This document shows positions 1 to 13,200 of a stretch of DNA of 64,000 nucleotides, one piece after another; the first letter of the stretch is position 1; each line of letters starts with the position of its first letter. The position numbers were made by a program, and so were the translations under genes. The notes under the pieces are model-generated. The model was not told where the DNA came from, searched no databases, and saw only the letters and a program-made list of their open reading frames with translations. The DNA is from Budorcas taxicolor (lineage: Eukaryota; Chordata; Mammalia; Artiodactyla; Bovidae), in contig NC_068912.1 of assembly GCF_023091745.1 (NCBI RefSeq), positions 62,896,567-62,960,566 of the forward strand. Reading direction: 5' to 3'.

Positions 1-1431
1 ACTCAATATGTCAGTAAATTTGGAAAACTCAGCAGTGGCCACAGGACTGGAAAAAGTCAGTTTTCATTCCAATCCCAAAGAAAGGCGATGCCAAAGAATG
101 CTCAAACTACCGCACAATTGCACTCATCTCACACACTAGTAAAGTAATGCTCAAAATTCTCCAAGACAGCCTTCAGCAATATATGAACCGTGAACTCCCT
201 GATGTTCAAGCTGATTTTCGAAAAGGCAGAGGAATCAGAGATCAAATTGCCAACATCCGCTGGATCATGGAAAAAGCAAGAGAATTCCAGAAAAACATCT
301 ATTTCTGCTTTATTGACTATGCCAAAGCCTTTGACTGTCTGGATCACAATAAACTGTGGAAAATTCTGACACAGATGGGAATACCAGACCACCTGACCTG
401 CCTCTTGAGAAACTTATATGCAGGTCAAAAAGCAACAGTTAGAACTAGACATGGAAAAACAGACTGGTTCCAAATAGGAAAAGGAGTACGTCAAGGCTGT
501 ATATTGTCACCCTGCTTATTTAACTTATATGCAGAGTGCATCATGAGAAATGCTGGACTGGAAGAAGCACAAGCTGGAATCAAGATTGCCGGGAGAAATA
601 TCAATCACCTCAGATATGCAGATGACATCACCCTTATGGCAGAAAGTGAAGAGGAACTAAAAAGCCTCTTGATGAAAGTGAAAAAGAAAAGTGAAAAATC
701 TGACTTAAAGCTCAACATTCAGAAAATGAACATCATGGCATCTGGTCCCATCACTTCATGAGAAATAGAAGGGAGAACAATTGAAACAGTGTCAGATTTT
801 TTGAAGGGCGGTCTCTAAAATCACTGCAGATGGTGATTGCACCCATGAAATTAAGAGATGCTTACTCCTTGTAAGGAAAGTTATGACCAACCTAGATAGC
901 ATATTCAAAAGCAGAGACATTACTTTGCCAACAAAGGTCCATCTAGTCAAGGCTATGGTTTTTCCAGTAGTCACGTATGGATCTGAGAGTTGGACTTTGA
1001 AGAAAGCTGAGCACTGAAGAATTGATGCTTTTGAAGTATGGTGTTGGAGAAGACTCTTGAGAGTCCCTTGGACTGCAAGGAGATCCAACCAGTCCATTCT
1101 GAAGGAGATCAGTCCTGGGATTTCTTTGGAAGGAATGATGCTAAAGCTGAAACTCCAGTACTTTGGCCACCTCATGTGAAGAGTTGACTCATTGGAAAAG
1201 ACTCTGATGCTGGGAGGGGCTGGGGGCAGGAGGAGAAGGGGATGACAGAGGGTAAGATGGCTGGATGGCATCACCAACTCAATGGACGTGTTTTTGAGCG
1301 AACTCTGGGAGTTGTTAATGGACTGAGAGGCCTGGCATGCTGCAATTCATGGGGTCATAAAGAGTTGGACCCGATTGAGCAATTGGACTGTACCGAACTG
1401 AACTGAAAGCAAAAAAAAAAAAAAAAAAAAA
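1..1431 (+). mobile_element. BovB LINE (RTE clade), 3' portion, enters from the left window edge
   Basis: This is the 3' part of a BovB retrotransposon in sense orientation; its 5' part lies outside the window. It covers the RT region, the C-terminal domain and the 3' tail, which ends in the typical (GAACT)n-like repeats near 1390-1406 followed by an A-run (about 1410-1431). Homology to the other BovB copies at 18977-20958 and 22166-24713 is evident along its whole length. Many stop codons and frameshifts after position 761 show that it is dead. The family identification is firm; the sub-family and age cannot be judged without alignment. Confidence 0.95.
18..761 (+). pseudogene. BovB reverse transcriptase remnant
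   Basis: One reading frame stays open from 18 to a TGA at 759-761; the first ATG is at 147. Numbering residues from that ATG, the RT motifs are in order: motif A FIDYAKAFD at 55-63, motif B with RQGCILSP at 115-122, and motif C YADD at 157-160 with both catalytic aspartates. The fragment is bounded by an in-frame TAA at 15-17, where related copies have CAA (Gln), and by TGA at 759-761, where other copies have TGG (Trp) in the sequence SWEIDGE. It therefore keeps RT catalytic residues but lacks the endonuclease and the C-terminal region in frame. It is a fossil, not an expressed gene. Confidence 0.9.
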
Positions 1432-3825
1432 AGCTTGAAACTTGAATTTATTTTAGTTCAAATGTTGATCCAAAAAATACATTTACTAACGTTTACTATA
1501 GTTATTAGTACTAGTTCTCTGTGTTGATAGGTTTTAGCAGATAGGTACATAACGGACACATAAATGTACAAAACTTCAGTGAGCTACACCAACATATTCT
1601 TATGGAAATGCAAAATCATCTCATAGTGTTACAATATGAAGGTAACATTAAATATCACTTTCATTAAAGGCTTTAAAACCCGAATAAAGTAGATAGTAAA
1701 CTGTTACTTCAAATTTGAAAAGAACCTGCTTTTAAATGAGAAAATAAATGTTCACGAGGTTGAGAAACTGACTCTTAAGTATTTAAATGCCAGAAGATAA
1801 AATAAAAACATAAAAATAGGCCTATGTAAGAAACAAATCACAGTTTTCTACAAGGCAAATAGCCCAGCTGATAAATCATTTTTGTTCTGTCTGCCCTGTG
1901 TGAAGAGGCCAAAGAGATGACACATCTCTTAAATAAATCTGGAAGCTTTTCTCATTTAAACTATCTTTGCTGCTATATTTATTCCAGAAACTAAAATAGT
2001 TCCATGGCCTTTCAAAAAAACATTTTTCGTCCTAACAATCAATTTGAGTTTCATTTTAAATCTAACAGTTTAATTTGATTTCTTCTTTAGGCATAAGATT
2101 CGGCACAGTTTTAAGCCAGGCTATATAATTTTGAAATGTCTTAAAAATTGCATTTTACCTCAATTCCATGTTATTTAAAGGATGCATTATCAAAAACTTA
2201 TTATATTTTCCTCCACACATTGTAGCCACCCATTACTTTAGAATATGCAAACATATTTCAAATAGATGATTGAAATGATGGTAAAAATAAAATTAAGCAG
2301 AATGGTATATGCTATGGACAATATGAAGACTGAGCTCATTTTAGAAAAGATATCTACTTTAAGACCTTTATGGTTTCATTTGAAAAGATCTTTACTCTTT
2401 AAAAAAAACTTTCCTTGAGAGATGCCTAGTTGACTTGAATTTATCGGGCATCAACTTAAATCAGATTTGTTCTAGAATGAAGTTGGTGTAGAGCATCGCA
2501 CTAGAGCACACATAACCTCTCCTTGTCTCCCTAGATAGGCCTCTAAACTCTAAAACACTACTGAGCAAACCATTTTCTTATCTGGCATGCCACACACTTT
2601 CACCATCAATTTAATTTGGTTCTCACATTTTTATTGTCATAGAAGTACTGCCAAACTGCTTCTTCTTTCTTACTTTTAATTTTAATCATAAATGAGTGTC
2701 AGAGATGGTTTTGGCCATAGATAATATGTGAATGCTTCTTAGAATGAGTAATTTCCTTTGACACTGCAATTTAATTCCTTCCTATTCAGCCAGGACCATG
2801 GAAAGTCCAATCAGATGACCCTGCTACCCTGGTAGAGAGAAAAGAATTACTTCTGTACCAGAAGCATTGATGTGGACTCATGACCCCGGGCAAGCACAAG
2901 TTGGGTAAAGGATTCAAAAAGGCAGAAACTTAGATATTAGTAATAAGGTTAATGCATCCTTCCTTTAGTAATTATAATACATTGAAAAAGCATGAAAAAG
3001 GCAGAATAAAATATAAAGCTTCTTATATTAGATCTATACTTTGAAATAAGAGTTAATAATATTTGTGAAAATGACTTCAAATTACTTTTTATTATGACAT
3101 AACACTAACACATAACTTTTTAATAAATAGCATCTTCTTATAAATATAGTATTATTAAAAATATTTTCTTCAGGTTTCTCTTTTATTCATTTGCTAAATG
3201 ATTTTTTGAGCAACACTCTTACCAGCATTGGAATACTGAAATGAATGTATTGTAGCTCTTTCTGATAGTCTGCTGGGGGGAAAGATAAACGTAAGTATAA
3301 TGGTAACATGATGCAAATCCTGTCTTGCTCTCATATAGATATGGATAAGACAGTACAGAGAAAAGAATACATGAACCCAAAGTTGAATCAGAATAATTTT
3401 GGACTTTGCAAATCAGCGAAAGGAAAGAAAAGCATCAGACAAGAAGGTCAGTGTCTACAAAGATAAGGAGAAAGCAAATTTCAGGAGATATCAGTGCTGG
3501 TACTTTGTACTATGAAACAGAGAATATACAGGTAGGAGCTAAAGCCATAGCAGTGGATCTCACCTGGAGTTGCAAGACTAGAAATTGTCTGAGAAACACA
3601 ATGAAATAAACACCATGGTGTCTGGGAAACATCATGAAATAAGTATTAGGTGAAGGACTAAAGGGAAAAAAAGGAGAGAACAAATAAGGAAAATCATAAA
3701 TTAAAATTTCAAGCTATTTGTTTGCTAGTCACTGCCATAGAAACTCAGGCTCTGACTCTTTCTTGTAGTATAGATGAGGGAAAAATACAAGTGTTATGTT
3801 TATAATACAATAGTATATCGATATG
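1432..3825. other. AT-rich unique sequence, nothing recognised
   Basis: There is no recognisable gene, RNA or young repeat here. The open frame at 3406-3609 (67 codons) is low-complexity, rich in Lys and Arg, has no recognisable domain and is of a length expected by chance. Confidence 0.6.
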
Positions 3826-4190
3826 GTGCTTAAGAGCAAGGTATTTGGAATCAGATTGGCTGAGTTTGAATCTTGGCTCTCTCAGTTACAACTAATTAAT
3901 TCATTTCAGTCTTGAAGTCCTTAATTATTGCTATTAGGAATGTTTGCTACTTGGTCAACTGTGCCTGAAGCCAGTCAACATCTTCCCTGTTCTGAGCAGA
4001 GCCAAATCTGCAGAGGATGAGCTCAGAGTTGGAGGGGCAGTTGGGTCTTCTGCTGACTTATGCTGCAGTATTCTTTCTGTGAAATAGAATGACTTATCTA
4101 TAGGGTTTCTGCAAAGATGGAGCAAAATAATCCATCAAAAGGCATTAATGCTTGGCATACATTAATGATCAATAAATACTAGTTATTATA
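3826..4190 (+). repeat. MIR SINE, degraded and split
   Basis: Positions 3826-3905 resemble the MIR 5'/core region (a 'gag-x-tttggaatcagattggctgagtt' type layout). Positions about 4085-4190 resemble the MIR 3' part, ending in 'gatcaataaatactag'. The roughly 180 bases between are not recognised and may be an insertion or simply diverged. Old mammalian SINE; no coding capacity. Confidence 0.55.
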
Positions 4191-4262
4191 TGCACATACA
4201 TATAAACTATAGAAATTGGGAATACTGAAGAGAGTGCATCCAAATTAAACTAAAGATTCAAG

Positions 4263-4625
4263 GAGGGGGGCTTCCTTGGTGACTCTGTGGTAAAGAATCC
4301 TCCTGCTAATACAGGAAACACAGGTTCAATCTCTGATATGGGAAGATCCCATATGCCATGGAGCAACTGCGCCTATGAACCACAACTATTGAGTTTATGC
4401 TCTAACACCTGAGAGCGGCGTCTACTGAGCCCACATGCCCGAACTACTAAAGCCTGCACACCCTCTGTGCATGTGCTCCACAACAAAAGAAGCCACTGCA
4501 ATGAGAAGCACATTCACAGCAACTAGAGAGTAACCCCTGCTTGCCACAACTAGAGAAAATTCCACACAGCAATGAAGACTCAGCACAGCCAAACATAAAT
4601 AAATAAATAAAATTATTTTAAAAAA
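4263..4625 (+). mobile_element. CHR-2-type tRNA-derived SINE
   Basis: A tRNA-derived head ('gggcttccttggtgactc') is followed by the long CHR-type body with repeated 'gagcccacatgcc' and 'acaactagagaa' blocks, and ends in an A-rich (TAAA)n tail. It is flanked by a perfect 11-bp target-site duplication, 'aaagattcaag', at 4252-4262 and 4626-4636. This family is shared by ruminants, hippos and whales. The insertion is in sense orientation and moderately diverged. Confidence 0.88.
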
Positions 4626-4814
4626 AAAGATTCAAGAAGCTGAGTTTTATAGGATGCGTAAGAATTAGTGCCACAAAGAACATGGGGAAAAAACATTCCA
4701 CACATTAGAATAGTATAATGAGATGGGAGAATAAGAAAAGAGTAAAACTCTCAAAATAAAGGAAAGTAGAGGGCATTTTAATACCCAGAGGTCAAAAACA
4801 GAGTTGTACCATAT

Positions 4815-5030
4815 GCTTGTTGGGCACTGGAGTCAGACTGTTAGGGTTCAGTTTTTTGTTCTGCCTGTTAGAGATGATTTTAATTTAGTCAAGTGACATA
4901 ATCCCTCTGTGCCTCAATTTTTTCATTTGTACAAGAGAGATACCATTATTTGCAATAGATAGAATGAAGAATTACATAGGACATTATCTGACATAGTAAA
5001 TGCTATGAAATTGTGAACTATTTTAATGAA
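4815..5030 (+). repeat. MIR SINE
   Basis: The layout 'ggagtcagactgttagggttcag', then 'ccctctgtgcctcaatttttt', then a tail near 'gtaaatgctatgaaattg' follows the MIR consensus order. Heavily diverged. Confidence 0.65.
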
Positions 5031-5504
5031 ATTTCCAGGTTTCTGGTAGAGTTAGCCTAAAGTAACATCTGCAGTTGTGAAGGAGCTTCTTGGATCCCTG
5101 AGCATTCTTTGACCTTTTTTAGTTATTTAATTTTTAATCACTGTGAACTCATAGTTAGCCTTGATCCTTTATTATCAGTTAATACGCTAGTGCCTAGTCC
5201 AGACTAGACACCAGGAAAACATTATGCTAAGAGGAATGTTAAGTGTAGTAACTCAAAATCACTTCCAGAATAGACAATTTCTAAAATAATCATATCAATA
5301 AATGTGGACATTATTTTTTCTATTTAAAGAAGTACACTGGAAACAAGAACTGAAATTTGAAATTAGCATTTCACACACCTAAGAACTCTGGCCCAATTTG
5401 GATATTCATTTATAAATTATGTGACTGAAAACTTTAGCAGACTCACACAATTCATAATACACATAATGGAATCTCAGATGACAGACTGACCATTTGATAC
5501 AGTC

Positions 5505-5577
5505 CGATGTGCTGTGATGTGGTTCATGGGGTCACAAAAAGTCAGACACGATTGACCAACTGAACTGAACTGAACTG
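5505..5577 (+). mobile_element. BovB/Bov-A 3' tail fragment
   Basis: Only the last ~70 bases of a BovB-type tail are present: 'ttcatggggtcacaaaaag', then 'cagacacgattg', then three to four 'aactg' units. This is a severely 5'-truncated insertion. Confidence 0.85.
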
Positions 5578-5949
5578 AATGTCTTAAGAATCACTTTGAC
5601 CAAAAGAAATCTCTAGAGTAGAAAATATATGGTAACTCTTGCTAGCAACTTTTATTTGTTTGTTTTCTACCATATTCTGTAGACTAACAGAGATCTTAAA
5701 AAAAAAAAAAAAGTAGATCTGGACAGTGGAATAACTTGGTGATGAATGAAGATTAGCAGCTTTAGAAACCCAAGGATAACTTAGTCTCCTCCAGTTTACA
5801 GTAAGTGGTATTCTGTGAGAGATACCAGAGTGCTAGAATGACACATGTGATGTCTATGAACTCTTCCCAGGGGAGGAAAAGTTGTTTTTAGAAAAGCAAA
5901 AGCATATATAAATGCTTAAGAAAACATATCTTATTGTTATCACTGTATT
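5578..5949. other. Unique sequence with a short A-run
   Basis: No gene or recognisable repeat. It contains an A homopolymer at about 5699-5712. Confidence 0.5.
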
Positions 5950-6062
5950 CATCAGACTTTGGATTCAAATCAACTTGGTTTCATGTTTGGGTCTTCCATA
6001 TTGTGACCTTGGGCAGATGATTTAATCTCTTCATTTCTAAAATGATGAATTTGCGATGGTTA
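5950..6062 (+). repeat. MIR fragment
   Basis: It contains 'ttggattcaaatcaacttgg' and 'tgtgaccttgggcagatgat' followed by 'aatctcttcatttctaaaat', matching the MIR core order. Confidence 0.6.
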
Positions 6063-6734
6063 GTCTCAGGTGAGGAAGGCTCATCAGGGGTAACAGAATG
6101 CACCGTGAGCCAAGGAATATGCTAAGCCCTTGACATACCTCACTTCATTTAATCATCACCATAGACGTCTTTCTTTTCCTTTTTCCTTAAACACTTTCTC
6201 CTGCCCCTCAGCTTCCACTGTCTTCCACACATCTATCCTGTGAAAATTCTTACTGTCTGACTGGCAACCAATCCCTCTAAGGTACTGACTGATAATCAAT
6301 ATGTGATAATGACTTCAGGCAGAGGTGAGTAACCATTTTTTACAAGTGCCAATTCTGGGAAAATAAATGTGTTAATAGGCCATATTAAAAAAAAAAAAGA
6401 ATACTGTAAAAAATCACCTGAAATCCTAATAAAAATTGACAGCCCCATTTAAAGATTAACAAACTACTTTTGTATTCTGTGTTTGTTTTATTTATTAAGG
6501 CCTTTGGAGAACAAATATACTTATGTAATTTAGTTTATTGACCAGAAGATCACAATTTAAAATTGGTATTTCTTTGATGCAACTGAAATAGTATTTGTGT
6601 TATATTTGGGGAAGTTGCAACATGGAAATGATTTTCTAACCTTTCATCCTAAATTTAGAAAAGTATTTAAAAAGAATAAAACTTATCTTGCAGAAAGACA
6701 GGCTGGTTGGTCATAACAATAGTTAATAATACCT

Positions 6735-6935
6735 ATTTTGAGAATTTATGTTCAAAATTGTAATAAGGAGCTTATGTGCATTATCTAATTAACATCTATG
6801 AGATTGCTAAGATCTTATTGTTTGTAGAGATGAGAAAACCAAGACACAGGGAGGGTGAACAGGCTCATGCTGACAAGTGGTGGGGCTAGATCCAAACCCA
6901 GAATGGCTGGCTTCAGAGCCCGTGCTATTAAACAT
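6735..6935 (-). repeat. MIR SINE, reverse orientation
   Basis: Read on the + strand it shows the reverse MIR layout: 'gtgcattatctaattaacat', 'gagatgagaaaaccaagaca', 'caagtggtggggctagatcc', then 'ttcagagcccgtgctattaa'. Well above background similarity. Confidence 0.7.
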
Positions 6936-7299
6936 ATGTGAATATTGGGGAAGATATCATACCTGCTGCTCCTTCAATCCTATCATGAAAATTGGATCTG
7001 AAGACTGCAATAATAAGCAAACTCATTTCTAGGCAAAATTGGATGGGGGTTTCTAATAATATATCGAGTATCCTTCTAGTGACTGGAATCCAGTAAAAAG
7101 GATTTATTTTTCATGGTTTTGTGCATAAGTAGGGATAGTGAAATCATGCTGTAGTTTGATTGTCATATAAATTTTACTTTACTTCAGTGCAAGGTATCTT
7201 AGACTGAAAAAGAGACAATTTAAGGTAACTACTACCACTATCCAAACAGTGACGCCATTTCTACATCACACTAAGAATTACAATGATATATTAATATAA

Positions 7300-7505
7300 T
7301 TATTGGCTTTACTTTATGAGAGGTGCTGAGTTAGGATCTTTACATTCACTTTGTCATTCAACACTCACCAGACTTGTAAGGAACAGTTATTCTTTCTTGC
7401 ATTCTTCTGACCAGAACTGAAGTTCAGAAAAGTTTAGTGACTTGCACAAGGTCTCACACGTAGCAAGGTACTCAGCAGAGATTTGAAGCCACATATGCTC
7501 AAATA
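7300..7505 (-). repeat. MIR SINE, reverse orientation
   Basis: Reverse MIR layout with 'tttacattcactttgtcatt', then 'gaagttcagaaaagtttagtg', 'cttgcacaaggtctcacacg' and 'cagagatttgaagccaca'. Confidence 0.6.
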
Positions 7506-7509
7506 TGGC

Positions 7510-8010
7510 TTTGGCCACTTTGTCAGACTGATTTCTCCTCTTTTCTCTCCTTACTCCTCTGTTGAACAGGTCTGACCCTGCCCAATTCTCTGATCTCATC
7601 TCGATCACATGCCCTCCTTGGATCAGTGAGCCCCAGCAATGTGGACAATCTGTTTTCTAAGTGTTTTTTTTCTGCTGCTGTTCCTCTGAATAGTGTGTTC
7701 TTACCTGAGATCACCCTGTGTCTGTTTGTCTTTATCACTGAGACTTCAGCTTGAAGTTACCTCCACATAGAGAACCTCCTGGTCACCTGAGGCAGCCCCC
7801 ACCTGGTCACTATCTATCATACTACCCTTTAGAAACTGTCTTCCAAGCACTTACTATCCAATATTAACAGGGCCATTTGTTTCCTTGTTTATTGAATGTC
7901 TTCCCTAACATGAATGTGTATAAGAGCAAAGTGTCATTCACTGTCCTGTAATAATATCACAGTAGATATTTATTACGTGAATAAAGGAATGATACATAAA
8001 TGAACACTGG
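7510..8010 (+). repeat. L2 LINE 3' end
   Basis: A pyrimidine-rich region leads to the L2 3' terminus: 'agatatttattacgtgaata' then 'aaggaatgatac'. Upstream blocks such as 'cacttactatccaatattaa' and 'ttcactgtcctgtaataata' follow L2 order. The short open frames on the minus strand here (7387-7738) are antisense to it and meaningless. Confidence 0.5.
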
Positions 8011-8529
8011 AAAGCCATATCTTTTCCAAGTCTATGCATTCCTGCCCTCATGACTAGCCAATTTTCCTCACATCACAGTGATCCTTGCAAGTAGTTGTGG
8101 TTAAGAAAGAAGTTAAGGCCAGTAATAAGGCCCCCTTGGCATGTGACTTGCAAGGCAACAAGTAAGTAAAGACTTTATTCACTGGCCACCCATATATTAC
8201 ATGTCTACATTGGGTAAGGTGCTATGGTGGGTGGTCTTGGCATGAAAATTACCTAATACTTCTTTTGGCACCACATAAATGTCAAACCTAGATTGTATTT
8301 TCATCTGCTTAAAGAAAAATGTTCTATTTCACTTGTTCCCTGTGTGCTGCTCTAGGAAGTATCAAATAAGTCAAAGAGATAATAATTTTATTGAAATTGG
8401 GAGGAAGGGTGCCAGGGTGGATACAGTAGCAAGCGGCGTAATGTTAAAGAGCATGGATTATGGAGTCAACGCAGCATGAGGTTAAAGCCCAGAGATGCTA
8501 CAGAAGATCCTGTGAGGAAGGTCCTCCTG
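8011..8529. other. Unique sequence, nothing recognised
   Basis: No gene or clear repeat. The 66-codon open frame at 8279-8479 has no recognisable feature. Confidence 0.5.
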
Positions 8530-8645
8530 GGAATGGCAGTTCACAAGTGGGCAGTGTGAGGCTTAGTGAAATCAACTAACATGCTCAGTTGCACAGGCGA
8601 TAAATGGAAGAGCTCAAACAAGGACACAGGCTGATTCTAAATTAT
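8530..8645 (-). repeat. MIR fragment, reverse orientation
   Basis: 'gttgcacaggcgataaatgg', 'aagagctcaaacaaggacac' and 'aggctgattctaaatt' follow the reverse MIR core order ('cacagctagtaag...gaacccaggctg...'). Diverged. Confidence 0.45.
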
Positions 8646-9169
8646 TCTGTATTTAATAATTCTGCTCTAATTTTGTAATGCTCAAATATACCTTTGAAAA
8701 ATTCTTATCTGAGCTTAAATTATGCAAATGGGGCTCTGGGAAACAAAGTAGACAGGAAAAATTCCTGATAGGTTTCAGAGTCAAAATGTCCCGAAGGGAC
8801 GGACTACCGCAGAACAGTATCTTGTCTATCACTTTCCATTAGGATGGAAAATGACACCTTTTGAGGGGGGGCTGTGGGAGGTGACATCTTATATCTGAAG
8901 GCGAAGACAGTGAGAGAGGTCCCCAGAGTAAAGGCAGCTTAAGAGTGGGGTCCTTTGGCCTGATGCTGGTTTAGGCTGCAAGAAGGAAGCAGACAAAAAA
9001 CAAACTGTCTGGTATTTCTCCATTTTTTCAATCTACTTTCTATAAGTAGAAGAGCAGATTCAGGATAGGAGACCTGATCAGTAAATAAAACTCTGTATTT
9101 AGGTTACCTCTCTTTGAGTTCTCTCTGTCGTTAGTAGATGCCAAGCAAAGCTCTAAGATAATCAATGCT
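8646..9169. other. Unique sequence, nothing recognised
   Basis: No gene, RNA or repeat that I can name. Confidence 0.5.
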
Positions 9170-9320
9170 TTTAAATGATATATTCCAATATCCTCCATTT
9201 ACAACATCAAGTGGCAATGACTATGAGGTCTAGAGGGGTTTTGTGTCTTGCACAAAGCTATACAGCTGGATGATGGTAGAGTTCATTTCAGAAACTAGTT
9301 TCTTAATTCTCAGACAACTA
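9170..9320 (-). repeat. MIR fragment, reverse orientation
   Basis: 'gtgtcttgcacaaagctata' followed by 'cagctggatgatggtagagt' and 'catttcagaaactag' matches the reverse MIR core. Diverged. Confidence 0.45.
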
Positions 9321-10148
9321 TTCTTTCCAGTGTATGAACTCTGAAATCACGTCATTGTGAAATATTACAATCCTATAATGATTCATATTTCTCTGAGAAA
9401 AAAATCAAAACAAAACTAGAGACAAATGTATGACTTTAAAAATTTACAGATTAAAACAAAAACTCTTAAACTCAAATTTCACATAAAAATCCACCTCTCT
9501 ACCTCTTTCAAAACCAACTTTCTTCCTTTGATGTATTACTAAGCAAAATAAGGCAAAGACAACTATGATAGGGATATTTGCTTTGATTTCATATACAGTA
9601 TTATCACTTAAATATATATACATTTAAACATATATTTTCGCAAAGAAGCCTAATATTCATCATTCAGGTAATGGAAAATAACAATCTTATTTGGGAATAA
9701 ATTTTCTTTCCATGAGGAGCTTTGAACTGAACATTTCTTTAATTCTTAGAACGTGGATATCACTAAATCAAATGAATAAAAATAGATTTGACAGTATAAG
9801 ATACTCAACTTGATTGGCATATGAAAGACTATGAAGACTATAAAGATTGTTATATTCCCCCCCATCACCCCAGTCTCTGCAAAAAGTATTTCTTTTACTG
9901 CTTAAATATACTGATAGTAAAATGGGAGACTGTAGAATTGAGGGCAGAAATTGTGTTGTCTAACAGGAAAAAAAAAATCAAGTTGTAAGAGCAAGTATTC
10001 TAGAACCTTGAACCCATATATTGACTTTGACTTCTGTTATCTTAGTTCTAAATATAAAAATGTTCATTGTGATTTTGCACAAATGAAAGGTATGAAGTTG
10101 GACAATTGTTTTCTTCTCATTTCAGCTGGCAACGTATACCATGATGTT
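9321..10148. other. AT-rich unique sequence
   Basis: No gene or recognisable repeat. The 77-codon open frame at 9951-10184 runs into a SINE and is not credible. Confidence 0.5.
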
Positions 10149-10161
10149 TATAGAAATAAGC

Positions 10162-10282
10162 TGATTACTAGAGTGGGTAGGTAGCCTTTCCCTTCTCCAG
10201 GGGATCTTCCCAAGCTGGGGATCGAACCCAGGTCTCTAGCATTGCAGACAGATTCTTTATCAGCTGAGCCACCAGGGAAGCC
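10162..10282 (-). mobile_element. Bov-tA SINE, truncated, reverse orientation
   Basis: The + strand reads the complement of a Bov-tA head: 'ccttctccaggggatcttcc', 'ggggatcgaacccaggtctc', then 'gagccaccagggaagcc'. A near-perfect 13-bp duplication ('tatagaaataagc' at 10149-10161 and 'tatagcaataagc' at 10283-10295) brackets it, marking the target site. The BovB-like tail half is missing. Confidence 0.88.
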
Positions 10283-10295
10283 TATAGCAATAAGC

Positions 10296-13200
10296 ACCCT
10301 TGTGAACAGAAGAATTCATTTGTTGCTCCAAAGTATCAAGTAGGATGTGAGCCCATGGCAAGTATGTGTTGCTCTGTGCATGTGGGTGTCCTGTGAATTT
10401 AACTTGAACTAGGTAAACAGATATAATTTAACTGACATAAGTAACTTAACTATTTTTTGTGTGTATATTTTTAAAAGTTAAATACCCTGATTAACTTATA
10501 TTCCAATCTGATGTCCAATCAATTGATGAGTTTACCTTAGTTCAAATGTTCTCATATAATCTTCAGGGATGTGATATTAAGTTTTTCATCATAATGAATA
10601 CTAAGCACTCACAGTTTCAATTTTTTTTTTTTGTATTTAGTAAATGTCAATAAATCTATGGCATGTAAAAGGGCACTGCTAACATGGCAGCTATTTGATT
10701 TCTATACTTTGTCAAATATATATACCTCTTAATTCAATAATCCTTAAAGGCAATGCACATTGTGGCTTCCCATTCATGATACCTGACCTTTCCTTAATGT
10801 CAGACATCATTTTCCTCTAGCAAGGGAATAAAGTATATTATTTATATAAAGCTAATAATTATTTGGGGAAAATAAATATAACATGAAGGGTGAAAAAGAC
10901 GAGCACTTATTCATTTTGCGATCATGCCTGTGAGTTGATATATTACTGTCCATATTTCTTCTGTATGGATATCGTGGTCCAAAATATTTTTTTTTTTTAG
11001 TGTCAAAATTTACCTAATCATTATTTCAGAGCCTAACTAGATAGCACAAATTAATTCCAGAACCATCCATTTTACTTGCAAATGTGAATTATCTCTTTAA
11101 GGTCTATTGTCTTTATCATTCCTGCATATTTTTATTATTCAAGGCAGATCCAAATTATTTGCTGTTTTTTTAAAGAAATTTTATGAGGTATGAATACATA
11201 GAAAGTAAAGAGATCTAAATGTCAAAAATCCTCCCTTTTTCAAATGATGCTTTGGTTTGATTCAGATGTAAAGTAAAATACTCATTATAATCACATATTC
11301 ATTGAGAGCATACAAGTTACCAGGCACTGTGCCAGGTGCTATGGTACTTGAAAAAAAGTTTAAGACACGGTTCCAGCATTCATGAAATTTATGAGTCTGT
11401 AATGTGTATACTCATCAACCAAATTAATCTATTGTTACACTTTAAAATGTTAGTATCAACAATTAGTAATATGTGTTCTGAGTTCCTCAAAAACATCATC
11501 TGAGTAACTTTACATCCTCACATCGCAGGTACCAATAATGCAGACACTAAGCACTATTTTGCACTTCTACAAGGTACAGATGTCACCCTCCAGAAGTGTG
11601 AAAGAGCTCTTTCCAGGACATGATTAGAATACATTTGTTGTTGACTGATACATCTGTGGGGAGCCGGTAGAGATGATGATCAGGTACGCCAAGTGTTAAC
11701 AGCATTTTTCTGTTTAGATGATAATAGCATGGTAAAATAGGAAAGATTCATTAATTTGACTAAATTTTAGAGATATCCCAGTTTTGAAATAATAGTTCCT
11801 GACTTAAGGATATCTAAATTCTCTAGATAACTGACTCCTGAAATGTACTTTAATTCTGATCAAGGAAAATACCTTAAACATTGTTGTATTGAAATTAGAT
11901 AAATTAGGGTTGAAGTCTCTGTTCCCCTGCAGTAAAATATTTTCCAAGGAAAAGTGCATACTTGTTAACATAAAAATGTATGACCTCCCTTTTTTTCCAT
12001 ACTGACCTATAGACGTCCTGAACCAGGCAGTGTATCACATGCGTTTTATTCAGTGACATGTGACAGTTTATGAAATCTGTTTGGATTAATCCCTCTGGGG
12101 TTAGTATTTGAGATTATCTTCTGACCCTATTTTTCTGTAAAACATCATCATATTTCAGATATCTTTGGTCATCCTCATCATGATGATGAGATGCTAAACA
12201 TGGTCAGAAAAATTCATATCTTAATACTCTTTAATCTTGTGATTTTCTAGTTTATTAGCTTATGGCAAATGCCATCTAGGAAATAAAAAGCTTCTTGGAT
12301 GAGGAAAAACAGTCATCTATTTAAGAGCAATTTAATCATAATGACAATTTTCTATTTTACTTCAACTCAAATGAAAAACTGATCATCAGAAACATGAAAA
12401 GCACGAGAATTTGCACTAGCACAGGTGTCAGATAACAATTAACCTGTAAAGATCACCATTTCTAGAGAAATATAATAATCTGCTGGTAACTACAATGTCT
12501 CAGGCGAAAGAGAATATGAACATTTTATAGTGTGAAACTAACAATTTTTCTCCTTGATTCTCGTAAGCTTGGAAAATAACAGTTGCTTAAACCACAAACA
12601 CCGATCACCTCAAAGTTTCCAAGTGAAAAATAAATTGGCACCTAAAAAACAGTAGGTGGTTTGGACAGGTTTCATTAAATTAAATTATTTTAAAGTTGCA
12701 GCTTATATTTAGAACTTTCACTTCTAAAATATGATGGTGCTCAAGCAGGCATATGAGGCTAAACAATCTCTACTAACAGAATCTCCACCTACATTTGGAG
12801 AAGTATTTTGCATTAAATTTGAGGTTAGAGGTCCTCTGAATAAAGCACTTGGAAGCATATTTAAGGAGCAAATTCAAAGATTGTATAACAGAGACTGTTA
12901 ACTGCCTATCTAATATACAGTCTCCTCCTCTTCCTAAGTAACATGATCCCTACATTAGTGATATGTCTGTCTACAAATGATCTATCAGCCTCTTCAAAAT
13001 AGGAGATACAAATATGAATCTTTTGGTGTGTGGTGGTGGCGGTGGTGGAGGTGTTCTGGGAAGAAATCAATAGGATGATTCTACAGGCCCTTTTCTTTCC
13101 TTCTCTAGTACTTAGAAAAAGAATGCATTTGTGCTCTCTTGAAAACATAAGGCAAACTTAAAGAAGAGATGCCAACATTCAGGTGGCAGAGCAAAAAGAC